A program made the translations under genes and the position numbers. DNA of 64,000 nucleotides from Balamuthia mandrillaris (taxonomy: Eukaryota > Discosea > Longamoebia > Balamuthiidae): assembly GCA_031835245.1 (NCBI GenBank), contig JAVKOQ010000016.1, positions 1 through 64,000 on the forward strand. Reading direction: 5' to 3'. Of this stretch, positions 12,770 to 26,719 are shown piece by piece. Each line of letters begins with the position of its first letter. Positions within the stretch are counted from its first letter, which is position 1. The notes under the pieces were generated by a model. The model saw only the letters and a program-made list of their open reading frames with translations, made no database searches and was not told where the DNA came from.

Positions 12770-13630
12770 TTAATTAACTTCTTTACAAGAATTCTCAAGC
12801 ATTTCATCTGAAGAAGTTAAAGTTTGTTCATTCAAACAGATATCAATAGTAGCATTTTCTTCATCTTTCACTTTTTGTCTCAGCATCTTTCTCAACAAGT
12901 CAAATCTTTTAATCAACAAGAACTTGAAAAACATGGTTAATAACAAAATAAAAATGAAACAAAAAATACAAACTTGAACTATCAAAACAGGACCAAAGCC
13001 AATAGTGGAAACTATAATACCAACTGCCAGAAAACCAAACATCTTGCTCCAATGTTGTGATTCTTTGTGTTTCTCTTTAGAGTCATTATCAATATTATCA
13101 TCATTATCATTGTGATAGAAAAGAATGAAATTGCTTGTGACAAAGGTTATTGTTCCAATCATAATAACTGCTACCACTACAGTTACAAGCATCCATACTC
13201 CCAATAGTATCTCTCCCTTTGTAGTACAAAAACACAGGGTTAGTTGTGTTTCATTTTTGCTTTGGTTTAATTGAATTCAGTAAGGGAAGATCGTTTGGTT
13301 TTTTTAGTAAACAATTAACATACCACTAGTACAGCAGTAAAAGAGCAGCTGGCAAGTGCATGCAGCATAAACAATTGGAACAATAAAGTGCAAGTGGCCA
13401 TCAAGCATAAAACGCTGAAGTAAAAACTTAGGCCTTTTATCAAAAGGTAGCTGGCAACAATGAGACCCAACAAGTTAAGTGACTGTTGAGAATCAGAACA
13501 CAAAAAAGTGAGAAGAATCAAAGATAATAAACATAAGAAAACTTACAATATAGACAAAGAGAAGCTTTTTGGCACCCCAGACTTGTTGCTGGAAGTCCTC
13601 TTTAACTGGTTGAGCTTGGTTGAGCAACAT
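12770..13630 (-). CDS. four-helix membrane protein of unknown function, three exons
   Basis: I do not recognise the family. Exons 13630-13547, 13482-13324 and 13216-12770 join at phase 0 each time with GT-AG borders and give 229 residues starting MLLNQAQPVKED. There are four hydrophobic segments, two in exon 2 and two in exon 3 (the third starts around GVWMLVTVV). After the third comes a polar Asn/Asp loop (HNDNDDN), and after the fourth a charged, Lys/Glu-containing tail. There is no cleavable signal peptide; the short N-terminus is polar. The gene sits just right of the AT-rich decayed block and shares its AT-rich codon use. It could be a small plasma-membrane or endomembrane protein; no motif assigns a job. 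The phase-perfect introns and hydrophobic periodicity are the evidence that it is real. Confidence 0.62.
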
Positions 13631-14490
13631 TCTCGGCTGTACCTAGTTGCAAAGAGTTTATTTCGTATACAGCTGAGCCAGATAAACTTGCGGCTGAAAA
13701 CAGAATCGATAAAAGAGGTGTTTGTGGTTCGTGTGAGGAAAAAGCAAAAAAGGGTGAATTCACGCCTTTTTGTGTTGCAGGGAACTTCGCGTCTCTCAAA
13801 AATGACCACGAGGCAGAACCTGACGAAACGGGACAATCCAGGGCAATAGGATAATAATAAATCCCTAACCAAACAGCTTTTTAGACTATTTGAACCCGGC
13901 CCGCAGAGATCAAGACAAAACCAAGATAACATGTCACACTTATCCCCTCTGTCTCTGAGGGATATGTTCATGGCTTCGCAATACGCTGTCTCTAACTTTT
14001 GAAACTGAAACTTGGGAAACCAATGATTCCCAACTTTAAGTTGTCGATGAACAAAAAGAAGAGATCACGGAGGCTTGTTGCAAGATAGGTCGCAATTAGA
14101 TAAGGTCCGAAGGGCAATATCAGCAATGGTGTCCACCTCACGGATACCCAGCCAGGGGTTTGAAAAGTTCCCACGCACCACCACTGGATCCTACCACAGA
14201 TGATCTTGCTTCTGGCCCCCTGATGAGAAACTGCCCATGGCGTCTCTACACCCTGGGGGAGTCGCATTTTGCGGGTCATCCATAGACTTGGTCCCACCAG
14301 AGGTCTCCCCTCTGGTAGCGGAGTGACAGATAGTGGCCGAGGAGGAAAACCCAGCAAATGTTCCGTTCTTCAAACGCGTGCGTAATACTAATTAATATCT
14401 CATTTATAATCCTTCTTGCCTCGAGGATGAGAGAACGTGAACCAGCGTTAGTCCGCTCAACGCCCTCTATCCTTATTGTTGCAAACAACA
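13631..14490. other. gap between divergent genes; promoter space, no convincing gene
   Basis: A 121-codon minus-strand frame (14357-13992) and shorter overlapping frames are present, but they have no recognisable domain, no convincing splice context and odd composition (many Trp and Pro). I treat the interval as promoter DNA shared by the membrane-protein gene (minus) and the carboxylesterase gene (plus). Confidence 0.45.
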
Positions 14491-17018
<2,528 letters not shown>

Positions 17019-17490
17019 ACACCACCAGCCGCTTGTTTTTTTTTTTTTTTTTCGCTCAAAGGACCTACGAAGAGTTAGGAGCATGCTGGCATGATGCTCT
17101 GCCGATTTATTGGTGGTGTTTGGATAATTATCCGATAATGTATGCTTTATAAAAAGTTTTTTGAAAAAATTATTTTATTTTGGAACGAAATGACAAAAAA
17201 CAATCCACGTGAGCACGCACACGAGGCTAAACCAAAGGAGCAATTATAGTGTTGGGTGGTACCACAGTACCAACAATACAATCTGTTGAACGAAGAGGAA
17301 AGCTTAAACAACAGCAACTGGCGATATGGAAGTTGGAGCGCAAGCTTGGTGAAGCAACGTTGCCATCCGCTTTCCCATTCGTGTTTTGTTCAACTCTCTT
17401 GATAGTAATATAGTAATAAGGAAGGAGGAGGAGGAGGTGGAAACAAAAAGAAAAGGACAAGAAAGGAGAAAGACTACCAAACACGTGAAA
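17019..17490. other. gap with poly-T tract and kinase-gene 5' region
   Basis: A T run of about 18 lies at 17037-17053. An AT-rich patch around 17120-17180 includes TTTATAAAAAG. No gene is seen. The frame of the next gene is open upstream of its first ATG but contains no earlier in-frame ATG. Confidence 0.4.
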
Positions 17491-19077
17491 ATGTGGTTGG
17501 GTGTTGAGGCTCCTAACAGCGCTGGAGGGGATGAAAACGAGACGACGGTGTGGCTCGCTCCCGAGTTGATGGAACAGATAATGATGGAGGTGGCACAGGA
17601 AGCCCGTTCTCTGGCGAGTGCAAGAGCCGTCTGCCGCGAATGGCAGCTCTTCATCGACGAGCGAGACACCCTTTTGTGGCGCCGTTGCGCTCTTGACCTC
17701 CTTGAGGCTTCCTTTTGCCAGTTCTTGGAGCCTTTGGTCGGACCTTCTTCTTCTTCTTCTTCGTTGTACAACAGTTGGAGAGAGGCCTGTGCAGCGGAAG
17801 TCGCTTGTCCTAGCCTCTCTGACTTTGAGCTATTAAGGGTGATCAACAGATTTGATGGCGGCAAGAACATGGCAGTGCGGCGAAAAACAGACGCGGAGAA
17901 GAAGAAGAGGAGGAAAGCAAAAGGCAAACAGGACGCAGAGTTGATACTTCTGAAGGTGAGCCGGTTCTCGACAGTGGAAGGCATGCGCGGCTACAAGCGC
18001 AACATCGCGAAACTGCATGCGTTGCAATCGCCTCGTTTCCTTCGTGTGGTGCACCCTTGGCTCAAGAATGAGTACTTTTTGTTTCTTTGCTTATGTTCCT
18101 TTGTTGTCCTTTCTTTGGGGCTATCTCAAGTTTTCTCCACTTCTTTTGTGTTATATCTCTGTTATTTTACCAGCTTTGCTCATAACAGAACAGGTTTTGT
18201 GGATCTCAAGCACAAAAAGACGTTCACCGTGTTGGAGCTTGCGGGTGGCGGAGAGCTCTTCTTTCATCTCCAAAGGAATCGTTGGTTCTCTGTGCAACAA
18301 ACCAGCTTCTTCGTGGCTCAACTGATGTTGGCAATAGAGTGTCTGCAAGAGGCAGGCCTCCCTTTTCCATCCTTCCAACCAGAATATATTCTGTTGGACG
18401 GCGATGGCTATCTCAAGTTGGATTGTTACTGGGCATTGCTTCATGAGGATCCCGAGCGCACCAAGACGTGCACTACCAGTCAAGTGGAGTACACTGCGCC
18501 TGAAGCATTTGGAGAAAAAAAGGCCTGCTTGGAGGAATGCCTGTGGGCGCTGGGTTGCCTTACCTACGAGATGCTTCATGGTCTCCCTCCTTTCTACGAT
18601 GAGAACCAGGCCCACATGATTGCTGCCATTCAAAACACAGCCGTCCGTTGGTCGTCTTCCTTTGCTGCGGTGCGTTACCACATCTTTGTAACAAGAGCGA
18701 GAGCAGGAGAGAGCATACACACTCTCATCTTACGGTGCCAACAGCCAAAGGTACCAGCATCATGTCGTCAGTTTGTAGAAACGCTGCTGGAGAAAGATCC
18801 TCAAAAGAGGAGGACAGCGTTGAATAACTTTAGGAATCATGCTTTCTTCAAGGAGCACGGCTTTGCCGACGAGGCAGCTTGGCGACAGTTGGAGGAGAAC
18901 GCGATGGAGGCACCCTACAAGCCTCCCCCTCAACCATCACCAGACGACTTCATTTGCGATGGACCATTCGTGACAGAACGGGTTGATGATGACTATTCCA
19001 CATTCGATAATTTTAGGTTTGATGCCAGTGCGTTTGAGGGCTTCACCTACTGTCCACCACAACAACATGGAGAATGA
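17491..19077 (+). CDS. F-box protein fused to an AGC-family pseudokinase
   Basis: The first ATG is at 17491. Exons 17491-18071, 18189-18669 and 18745-19077 give 464 residues; the last intron (75 nt) keeps frame and could be retained. The N-terminus is F-box-like (LAPELMEQIM, VCREW, LLWRRC). The C-terminal two thirds follows an AGC kinase: a beta-3 Lys in ILLKV, an activation segment in AGC style (CTTSQVEYTAPEAF), and a C-terminal tail with a hydrophobic motif FEGFTY as in S6K and SGK. The catalytic loop is ruined: the HRDLKPEN positions read PSFQPEY, so catalytic Asp, Lys and Asn are absent. DFG is DCY and the Gly loop is not visible. It should therefore not phosphorylate. An SCF adaptor that recognises kinase partners through the pseudokinase is an inference. 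The gene converges on the convertase gene, with 34 bp between stops. Confidence 0.82.
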   Translation: MWLGVEAPNSAGGDENETTVWLAPELMEQIMMEVAQEARSLASARAVCREWQLFIDERDTLLWRRCALDLLEASFCQFLEPLVGPSSSSSSLYNSWREACAAEVACPSLSDFELLRVINRFDGGKNMAVRRKTDAEKKKRRKAKGKQDAELILLKVSRFSTVEGMRGYKRNIAKLHALQSPRFLRVVHPWLKNEYFLFLCLCSFVVLSLGLSQVFSTSFVLYLCYFTSFAHNRTGFVDLKHKKTFTVLELAGGGELFFHLQRNRWFSVQQTSFFVAQLMLAIECLQEAGLPFPSFQPEYILLDGDGYLKLDCYWALLHEDPERTKTCTTSQVEYTAPEAFGEKKACLEECLWALGCLTYEMLHGLPPFYDENQAHMIAAIQNTAVRWSSSFAAVRYHIFVTRARAGESIHTLILRCQQPKVPASCRQFVETLLEKDPQKRRTALNNFRNHAFFKEHGFADEAAWRQLEENAMEAPYKPPPQPSPDDFICDGPFVTERVDDDYSTFDNFRFDASAFEGFTYCPPQQHGE

Positions 19078-19111
19078 GTTATGTAGTTTATTCTTATTGT
19101 ACTATTAATAC

Positions 19112-22100
19112 TCACGAAGAGCATGCGTGCCCATAAATATTCAACTTCCAACGATTCAATAGACCTTTTTTTTGAAGCAAAAATGAGTTCACTGTTAGTT
19201 CCATTCATATAAGTGCATAAACGAGATAAATGTTTTACCTTGAACGGCAACACGTGAAGTGTCCACCACGTTGAGAGTCCATGTTCCCTTTGAAGTTTCG
19301 CCCCAATGTCTCACCTAACATTCGTTCGAGTCCAGATTTCATGAATAAAGTTTTCTCCCAGAGAGAGAGAGAGACAGAGAGACAGAGAGAGAGCATACAC
19401 TTCCAAATGGCCAATCATAAAAGTTATCGCCATTATCAGGATGAGAATCAGCCAAAATACTTTCGAGGCCTGATGGAGCGAAGAGCGTGACGCGAAGAGT
19501 TCCGCGGGATGGATGAACAGCTCTAAAAATAACTTCCACGTGCTGTGGTTGACGTAAGAGAAAGTTAGAAAAATCAACCCTTGTAATGATAGGTGCTCGC
19601 TGCGTACTTCTATACAAAAGTCTTCATCGATGGGTATTGTAGTATTGATTCCATCGTTATTTTGAAAAGGGATAAGCTAATGTGAAAGGGGTAAGAACAT
19701 TTGCACTTTCAAAAACTAAGAGAAGACTACACAAAATGTACCAAAGAAGGTAAAGCTCTATATTCTCCTGTGACTACTTTTTGTGGAGACGGAAGGTTCT
19801 TACGAGCAGGATCAGTAGCTAATTTTACTGCTCCTGATGTGTCTACACGACCGAATCCATACTGAATGGTATTGCAGTGTATGTAAGAAAAAAAATGAAA
19901 AAGGAATTTAACGAAGAGAAGTTAAGAGGAGATGAGAAAAAGAACAGAAACTGAAGAAGAAGGAGAAGGAGAAGAATAAGTAGAGAGAGTTCAAATGTAA
20001 TTGAGAGATACAATACTTGATGGTTGACAGGTAATCCAGCACCATTTAACTTCCAACCTGCATCAGTTGGATCTGTCTTTATAGCTGACCGAATGAGAAC
20101 ATCTTGTACGTCCTTTTTTAAATCACCGCTATGAGAAATAACGAACCAAACAAGAGAGAAAGATTCTAACCCTCCAACCAAGGTTGGGATTGGCTTGCAA
20201 AATAACGGCCACAACGCCAGAAAGCAAAGGAGCAGCTGCGCTAGTTCCTCCAAATCCGCTTCTGCACTCAGAAAGTTAGGCTTCTCCGCGTTCTAGCTAC
20301 CTTCTCTCATTCCAGAGAAGACCAAGACAGAAGACAGAAGCAAGCAGAAAAAAAAGTAGAAGACAGAAGACGGACCTGCAATTTTCATGAACAGCAGTTG
20401 TGGTTAAACCAGGGGGACTGGAAGGAGCGCTGATTAGCACAGCAGACCCTTTCTCGCTGTAACTGGGTCTGGTACCCTGATCAGTCAAAGCAGCAACCGC
20501 AATAGTAAACCTGCTATTAGCATAACCGTCATAGTTGATATTATCATAATATCCAGCTCCATTTCCAGCTGCCCAAACGTAGATGCTGCCCAATCCGTTC
20601 CTTCCTTCGTTAATTGCCCGTTCCATCGTGGCACGAGTTAAAGGGCCTGGTCCTTCCAAACGTTTTCCATCGTCGTTCGGCCCCCATGACGATGAGTAGA
20701 TATAGTTGACGTCGGTTCGGTAGCCTAATGCGGCGGCTTCCAAGTCGTCCGTTATTTGAGCGGAGATTAGGCGTTGAGCACTGAACGAGGCGTTGAAAGC
20801 GGCTCCTATTCCGCACTTGCCTAGTGCCAATAAACACGGAGGGAGGGAGAGGGTGAGGGGAGAGAACGACTTGTAGAACCAAAAAAGATAGAAGAGAGCG
20901 CTACAAACCATTATTCCTACCAGCAAAGGAAAGCCCACCACAAGCTTATGGCGCGTTAGTAATTAGATGTCAATAGAAAAGTAGAGAGGAGAGAGGAGAG
21001 AGGAGAGAGGAGAGAGGAGAGAGCAGAGAGCAGAGAGAGAGGAGAGAGAGGAGAGAGCAGAGAGCAGAGAGCAGAGAGCAGAGAGCAGAGAGCAGAGAGC
21101 AGAGAGAGCAGAGAGCAGAGAGCAGAGCAGAGAGCAGAGAGCAGAGAGCAGAGAGCAGAGAGCAGAGAGCAGAGAGCAGAGAGCAGAGAGCAGAGAGCAG
21201 AGAGCAGAGAGCAGAGCGCGGAGACAGGACTTACAAGTGCCGTGAGTGTCTTCACGAAGAGCAGGAGAAGGATCATCATCGCTGTCATTCCAATCATAAC
21301 TGGCTTCGCTGATATACCTTCGTGGATTTTCGTCTCTTTCTTGACCTGCCTCTAAAAAGTCTGGATGGGTCCATTCCAAACCTTTGTTGTTTTGTTAAAA
21401 TATATGTGAAAAAAAGAACCTTTAACAATAATACGAAACAAAGAAACAAAACAAAACAAAACAAAAAAAAACATTAGAGAAAAAAATGTACTATGTAAGA
21501 GAACTAACCATCATCAACAATAGAAACGGTAATACCAGTGCCGGTGTAACCCGCGTCCCAAGCCTCCTCTATGTTTATATCAAAAAGATTGTCTGGTTGA
21601 TTGTTCGTTAGCGGCCTATATAAACTACAAAAACATAGACACAACAAACAACAATAAACCAGGAAGAAAGTACATACCATGCGTTGTTTTCAAATGCCAC
21701 TTTTTTGGAGGAAGAGAACAAACAAAGCACAAAGAGGGGAAGAGGGAATGAATGTTAAAACACGTTTGCCATTAGCATATGAAAGGTGTCAACGCACTTG
21801 TAGGTTAAATTGTGGGTCGGTGGTGTCTGCCACTATTCCACGTTTGTGTTGAGTGCGATACACCTGTCTTTGCATCCACTTGACTTCAGGATGAGAGGAT
21901 ATTGTCCTCTCCGTCTATTGTGAAGCGGTAGTGAAGAGGAGCGCCATATAAAATACGCATAAGTGTGGGGCAAAGAAAAGACAAGAAAAGAAAAGACCGA
22001 GAAAGAAGGGGAAGAGGAGCGAACATATTCTCTGGTTCTAGCATTCTTGTGGGAGGGGTTGTGCAGGAAGACATGGTAATCGGATAAAAGGTCGTTTACT

Positions 22101-22528
22101 GGCCCCACATAAGTCAACTTGGGAGTTTTAGATTTACGTTAGTCTAACCAAGAACAGAAGTAAGAAAGAGAAAGAGTTAAGAGGCGGAGAGCGGCAGAGA
22201 GCAAAAATAAGAGAGTGAAGAGCGAAGAGAGAACTAGAAGAGGTAAGAACAGAGGGAGAGCAGAGAGCGGAGAGAGACGAAGAATTTACGCCATGAGCCT
22301 CTGCGAAGCTTTCCGGAGAAGTGTTTGGACCCAGTCGCGCCACCCACCGACCGCTGTGTGCTTCTGTTGGGGAGTGAGTCGAAAAGGAGGACATTAATAC
22401 AATCTTTAATAAGAGGACAAGACAGATCAAATGGAAGAATAACCTGTTTCTTCATCAGCGGCAGCAACGGAGATCACGCTGCCGACAAAGAACGCAACGA
22501 CAAGGCAAACGTACAGCGGCTGCTTCAT
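19112..22528 (-). CDS. kexin/furin-like proprotein convertase (subtilase S8 with P domain)
   Basis: Sixteen exons with mutually consistent phases give 588 residues: 22528-22444, 22363-22290, 22117-22025, 21914-21798, 21699-21678, 21592-21509, 21381-21235, 20944-20921, 20820-20376, 20261-20171, 20112-20017, 19861-19742, 19676-19608, 19542-19399, 19314-19239, 19191-19112. A signal peptide starts MKQPLYVCLVV. A prodomain with a basic site (THQKR-like, reading TQHKR) precedes the catalytic domain. Catalytic residues: Asp in VDDG, His in DTHGT, the oxyanion Asn in AAGNG, Ser in GTSAAAPL. A P domain follows (AVHPSRGTL, HWGETSKGTW, NIYGHA). There is no C-terminal membrane helix, unlike yeast Kex2, so the enzyme may be soluble in the Golgi lumen or secreted. 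It would cut secretory precursors after basic pairs. One intron (about 21234-20945) is a TCTCTGC-type array on the sense strand. Three TGTCGACA-like palindromes lie 180-270 bp upstream. Confidence 0.92.
20975..21228 (-). repeat. TCTCTGC-type tandem array inside a convertase intron
   Basis: On the plus strand it reads as GAGAGCA units, first GAGAGGA and then GAGAGCA. On the gene's sense strand it is CT-rich, and the same unit is found in the first intron of the F-box/RasGAP gene. Confidence 0.9.
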
Positions 22529-22699
22529 GCTCTCTTCTGCTACTTCTTTGCGCTGGGTTCGTTTTTTTTTGTTTCTTGTCTCTTCTTTCTCTGTTTTCTT
22601 TTTTGATTTTTTGAACTTTCTATCTGATGAAAAGAAATGGCAAGGGAGAAAGGGCAGCAAAAAAAAGTCCTTGCGCTTTCCTGCTAATTTTGGGGGAGA

Positions 22700-22805
22700 A
22701 AGGTCAATGTCGACAAGGACCACTGCCAAACCAACCCATTGCGCATTGGTCATGTGACAAATTAATTAAGTATTTTACGTCGACATTTGATGCTGTCGAC
22801 ACTTT
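22700..22805. promoter_or_regulatory. three TGTCGACA-like palindromes between divergent genes
   Basis: Perfect TGTCGACA occurs at 22708-22715 and 22794-22801, and CGTCGACA at 22778-22785. They sit in the 549-bp gap between the start codons of the convertase gene (minus, 22528) and the DEP/DUF547 gene (plus, 23078). The rest of the gap holds an AT-rich stretch around 22755-22900 and no gene. Confidence 0.5.
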
Positions 22806-23077
22806 CACGTGTGACACGTCATCTTGTGTCGGCAATAAAATAGCATTTTCGATTAATTCTCTAATATTCAAAGCTTAATTTTCATTGGAAAGTGATCAGA
22901 ATGATCTATTTTTTTTAAGAATTTGGATTGGCACTTTGATAAAGCAATCTTTTTGCCGATTTTTCCAACGACGAAACTTAAAAAATAAAATAAAAGAAAG
23001 GAAAAGGAAAGGAGGGTGGCTTTCGCTCGATAGTGCCTACTGTTGTTTGCTTATCCAGAAAAAAAGAACAGCACAGG

Positions 23078-24726
23078 ATGATAACAGCAGCGGGAACCGA
23101 GGCCTCCTCGTTCTCTTCGCTCACTCGCGCCAAGGTTTGTCGCTACTCCTCCCCTGAGGATAGGAAACGATCCCATCCGTTAATTTTGAGGAACGTTGTT
23201 TGACATACTTACACTCTTTTTTTTTGCCTCCCTCCCCTCCACTCTCTTGTCTTGACAGCTGCTGGAACTTGAATGTAGGATGAAAGATCCAGAGCGTGGT
23301 CTTAAAATAGCGGATCGGTGGTTCCGTCTTCGTAAGCATAGTAACTGCTTTATAGGTTCTCCTATCACATCTTTCACGCTTCTTTCTTCTTTCTTCCTTC
23401 ACTGCTTCTCACCACCACCATAAAAACAAAGCATCTGAAGCTGTCGATTGGCTGACCTCCAACTTTGACTCCCTCGGTCTCTCCACAAACCTTAATAATA
23501 ACAACAACAACAGAGAGACAGCCGTCAAACTCTTTCGTTTCTTGCAGGAAGGGAACGTCATATACAACGTGCTGGAAAAAGAGGAGCCCTTCGACGACCG
23601 GCCGCAGCTCCACTTTCGTTTCACCTCGCCGACGGAAGAGAAGGGCTCTCCTCTCAACTTCCGCAAGGTCTACACCTTTGACAGCGTGCAACATCCCTCT
23701 GACCTTTCGGTCTTGTTGCTGTACACGGTTCTTTCCTTGGTGGAAAACAAGAACGAAGAAAAGGAAGACAAAAAAGCGGAGAACGGAGGAGAGAAAGAGA
23801 AAGAAAAGAATGAAGCAGAGGAGGAGAAGAGACGGAAAAGAAGGATAGAGGCTAACCGGATTCATTTTGTAGAGGAATGTAAGCGGATAAAGAACTCGGA
23901 GAAGTTTACGGATTTTTTGCTTACCAGCAGCGAGCTACATCGGGTTTGCTCTCCCTGCTTCTCTTCTCGCTCCTCTTCTCGCTTCTCTCATTTTTTTCCC
24001 AATGTTCTTTCTTCTCGTGGTTATTTTTGTCGTTTGCCACTTATTGGACATGTTATCAAGGTTTCATTGGATGAGCTAAAAAGCGATGCAGAGAAACTAG
24101 CGTTCTGGATAAACATCTACAACACTTTGGTAATGCATTCATGTATAGTGAACGGACCACCGCAAGGTCCCGTACAGCGAAAAGCATTCTTCACCAAGAG
24201 TTGTTACAACGTCGCCTCGTATGTATTCACGTTGGATGACATTGAGCATAGTATACTTCGAGGTATTCGCCTCTTCATTCATTACCGCTTCTTGTATGTT
24301 TTGTTTTAACACTTCCTTTTTTATCTTTGTTTTAACTTCTAGGAGCAAGCGAAAAGCGAGCGTCTAAACTCTTCAAAGAGAACGATCCGCGAAAAGCTTT
24401 CACAGTACGCATCCTTTCTTTTTTTTTTTTTTTGTTTTAGTTCTTCTTTATCTACAACAATACAAAAAGCTACAAACATTAGAACCTCGCCTTCACTTCT
24501 TGTTAAGCTGTTGCACAGTTGGCTCTCCCCCGATAGCTGCATTGGACCAGTTCGGCGTGGAAGAACACCTCCACAGAGCCACTTACTCTTTTCTATCTGA
24601 TCACGTAAAATTGGAGTTGTCTAAGACGTTGGTAAAACCATCTTAACTGTTTGCTTTGTTATTTTTTCCTCCGGTTTCTTCAGTGTCTCTTTCTTTTTTT
24701 TTTCTATCTTTCTCGTGTTTCTTGTT

Positions 24727-24768
<42 letters not shown>

Positions 24769-25343
24769 ACAATACAAAACCCAAACAGATAGTATTACCA
24801 AAAGTATTCGACTGGTACCAAAACGACTTCGGTGGAACCAACTTTGACGTTATCAAATGGGCTTTTCAGTATCTGACTAGGCAACAAAAACGAACGCTCA
24901 ACTCCATGTCCGAAATGGGTTACGTATCCATCAAGTATCTCAACTATGACTGGACTCCTTCTTTTCCTCAAAGTTTGACGATACCAGAAGAAACACATAC
25001 CAACAAAAACAAAGAAGAGGGAGCAGAAGTAGAAGAAAGCAGACAACCAGAAGAAGAAGAGAATGTGGAACAAATACCAGCGAGTGCAACTCCGGAGCTG
25101 ATGTTACGGCGACAACCAACGTTTCCTTCTTCGGAAGGAAAGACTAACAGTAGCGAACTGACCTCTGCCGAAACCGAAGAATATGAAGAATATGAAGAAC
25201 TGGACGAAGAAGATTTTGCAGAGGAATATGAAGAGGAAGTAGAAGTTGCAAACGGATATTTATTGGGACAACCAGAAATCGATTCTGATGGCGTTGGCGT
25301 TGGGGAAGATGATCAAGTATTAAGCATCTTTCGAAAGTTTTGA
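23078..25343 (+). CDS. DEP domain plus DUF547 protein
   Basis: Seven exons (23078-23134, 23259-23355, 23432-23943, 24061-24262, 24343-24404, 24470-24631, 24789-25343) give 548 residues. Residues about 20-100 match a DEP domain (PERGLKIADRW, SEAVDWL, RETAVKLFRFLQEGNVIYNV, LHFRF), a membrane- and GPCR-regulator-binding fold. A charged Lys/Glu spacer follows. DUF547 comes next: EKLAFWINIYNTLVMH, the FTLDDIEHSILRG motif, and LHFLLSCCTVGSPPI, ending in a kifDWYQNDFG-like segment. The C-terminus is a long acidic Glu-rich tail. DEP and DUF547 occur together in plant and protist proteins whose biochemical role is unsettled. The start is fixed by a short first exon that ends in a good donor. The gene converges on the Cys-rich gene downstream. 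Confidence 0.86.
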
Positions 25344-25357
25344 CCTGCACCAAAATA

Positions 25358-25620
25358 GAATTGTTCAGAAAAGATCAGAACTGTTTTCCCTCTCGCTCGC
25401 AGAATGTGCACCATCTACGCTTGGACTACCATCTTCTTCTTCATCGCAGGTCCCTTCCCGGTTTCTGTTCAACATCTCAGGAAGCGCTTCAAAGCCAGAA
25501 CAAGGTATCCAGCGTAAAGAATAAGCCAGAGTGCTGCAGTCAATTACGTCACACAGAAGAACTCTTGCTCGCGCAGTCCACTTTGATGCTCTTACCTTGG
25601 TCATCAGGAGTTTTAAGAAG
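25358..25620 (-). pseudogene. remnant of a third Cys-rich domain copy
   Basis: The minus strand reads VDCAS, then after a change of frame DCSTLAYSL, a further Cys, and EGTCDEEEDG. This matches in order the VDC, NCTG and ETCDGEP landmarks and the acidic DEEEDG tail of the adjacent Cys-rich gene. No start or full domain remains. It could instead be an unresolved terminal exon, since an intron might explain the change of frame. Confidence 0.4.
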
Positions 25621-25687
25621 AACAGGTTAATGCAATATCTTATGGCAACGCACAGAGTTATTGTGTATTTTTTTCATCGTATTTGAG

Positions 25688-26719
25688 TTAAAGAAGTATT
25701 TGGAGACGAAGAGTAGGAGCAGAACTTCCGTCGCCTTCGCTCTCTGACCCGCCGTCTTGGCTTTGGCTGCCATCTTCCTCCTCGTCGCTTGCTTCTCTCG
25801 GCTCTCCGTCGCACGTCTCTCCCCATTTGGCTAACATGGCAGGGCCATAGGTCAGGGAACATGCGTCGTCCACAACGGCAAAGGCAACGCCGGTGCAGTT
25901 GGTGGTGTCTGCAAACACTTGTGCGATCCTTTTGGTGCAGTCCACCAGGATGCCCGCCTCTGCTCCGAAAGTAATATTCGCGCATTGGTTGTGGTTGAAC
26001 CACCACTCACCAATGCATACGGATTCACTCGCTTCCTTGCAGCTGCTGGTTGCCCTCAATGACATGAAACATACCTCTACTCATGAGAAGGGAGCGAGGG
26101 GAGGAAAAAGGTCAACAACATGTTCAAAACAAAACAAACTGAACCAACAAAGAAAGAGGGAAAGAACGATGCCTTGAGGTTCCGGGACAGGTTCACACTC
26201 CTCGCTGTTTTCCACGGGCTGAGGGTTACCATCGCAGTCCTCGTTCCACCTGACGAGAGTGGAGGAATCCCCATTGAGATAGCACTGGTCGGGCACGCCT
26301 CCAAAGACAACCGGACCGGAACAGTCGGTGGTGTTGTAGAGGTGAAACACCCCAGAGAGACAATTCACATAGGCGCTGGCCCCATTCACCTCCACACATT
26401 CTCCTCCGCTGACCGTGTGGTCGCTGCAACTGTGTGGCGCGCCATGACAGGCTTTGTTGTCATACGAATAACCGGAGAAAGTGCAGCTACATCCTTTTTT
26501 AACAAGAAAAACGTAAGAAGCTTGAGAGGGCAAACAACAACAGATTATGTAGTGGAATGGGTACCCTTCGAGACAGCAGCAAATGCCACGAGCATAAGAG
26601 CAAACTGAGTTAGGAGCAAAGCGGTTCGTTGCATTTTGGAGTACTAGCACTGGATAAGTGGCCAAGGCGGGCGTGCACTTCCAGCGACGTTGTTCGTTTG
26701 GTTGTGGGCTTGATGGCAC
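25688..26719 (-). CDS. Cys-rich, probably secreted protein with two related domains; 5' end unresolved
   Basis: I do not recognise the family. A first domain at about 26500-26190 (CTFSGYSYDNKACHG, ECVEVNG, NTTDCSGPV, WNEDCDGNP) and a second at about 26060-25770 (CANITFGAEAG, NTTNCTGVAF, WGETCDGEP) share spacing of Cys residues and the DCxG and E-x-CDG landmarks, so they are duplicated modules. N-x-T sites suggest glycosylation and an extracellular location. An acidic Ser/Glu/Asp tail ends the protein. One intron (about 26568 down to 26490) fits GT-AG borders and joins CLEG to CTFSG. Another separates the two domains near 26165-26075, and its donor is uncertain. No in-frame ATG is visible at the left of the first exon, so a signal-peptide exon probably lies further upstream (26720-26760). 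Confidence 0.6.

Noticed and set aside
13992-14357. 121-codon minus-strand frame
   Set aside because: Unusual composition, no domain and no splice context. It is probably chance in promoter DNA.
20975-21228. CRISPR-like array, because of its regular spacing
   Set aside because: It is an uninterrupted seven-base tandem repeat without spacers, inside an intron of a eukaryotic gene.
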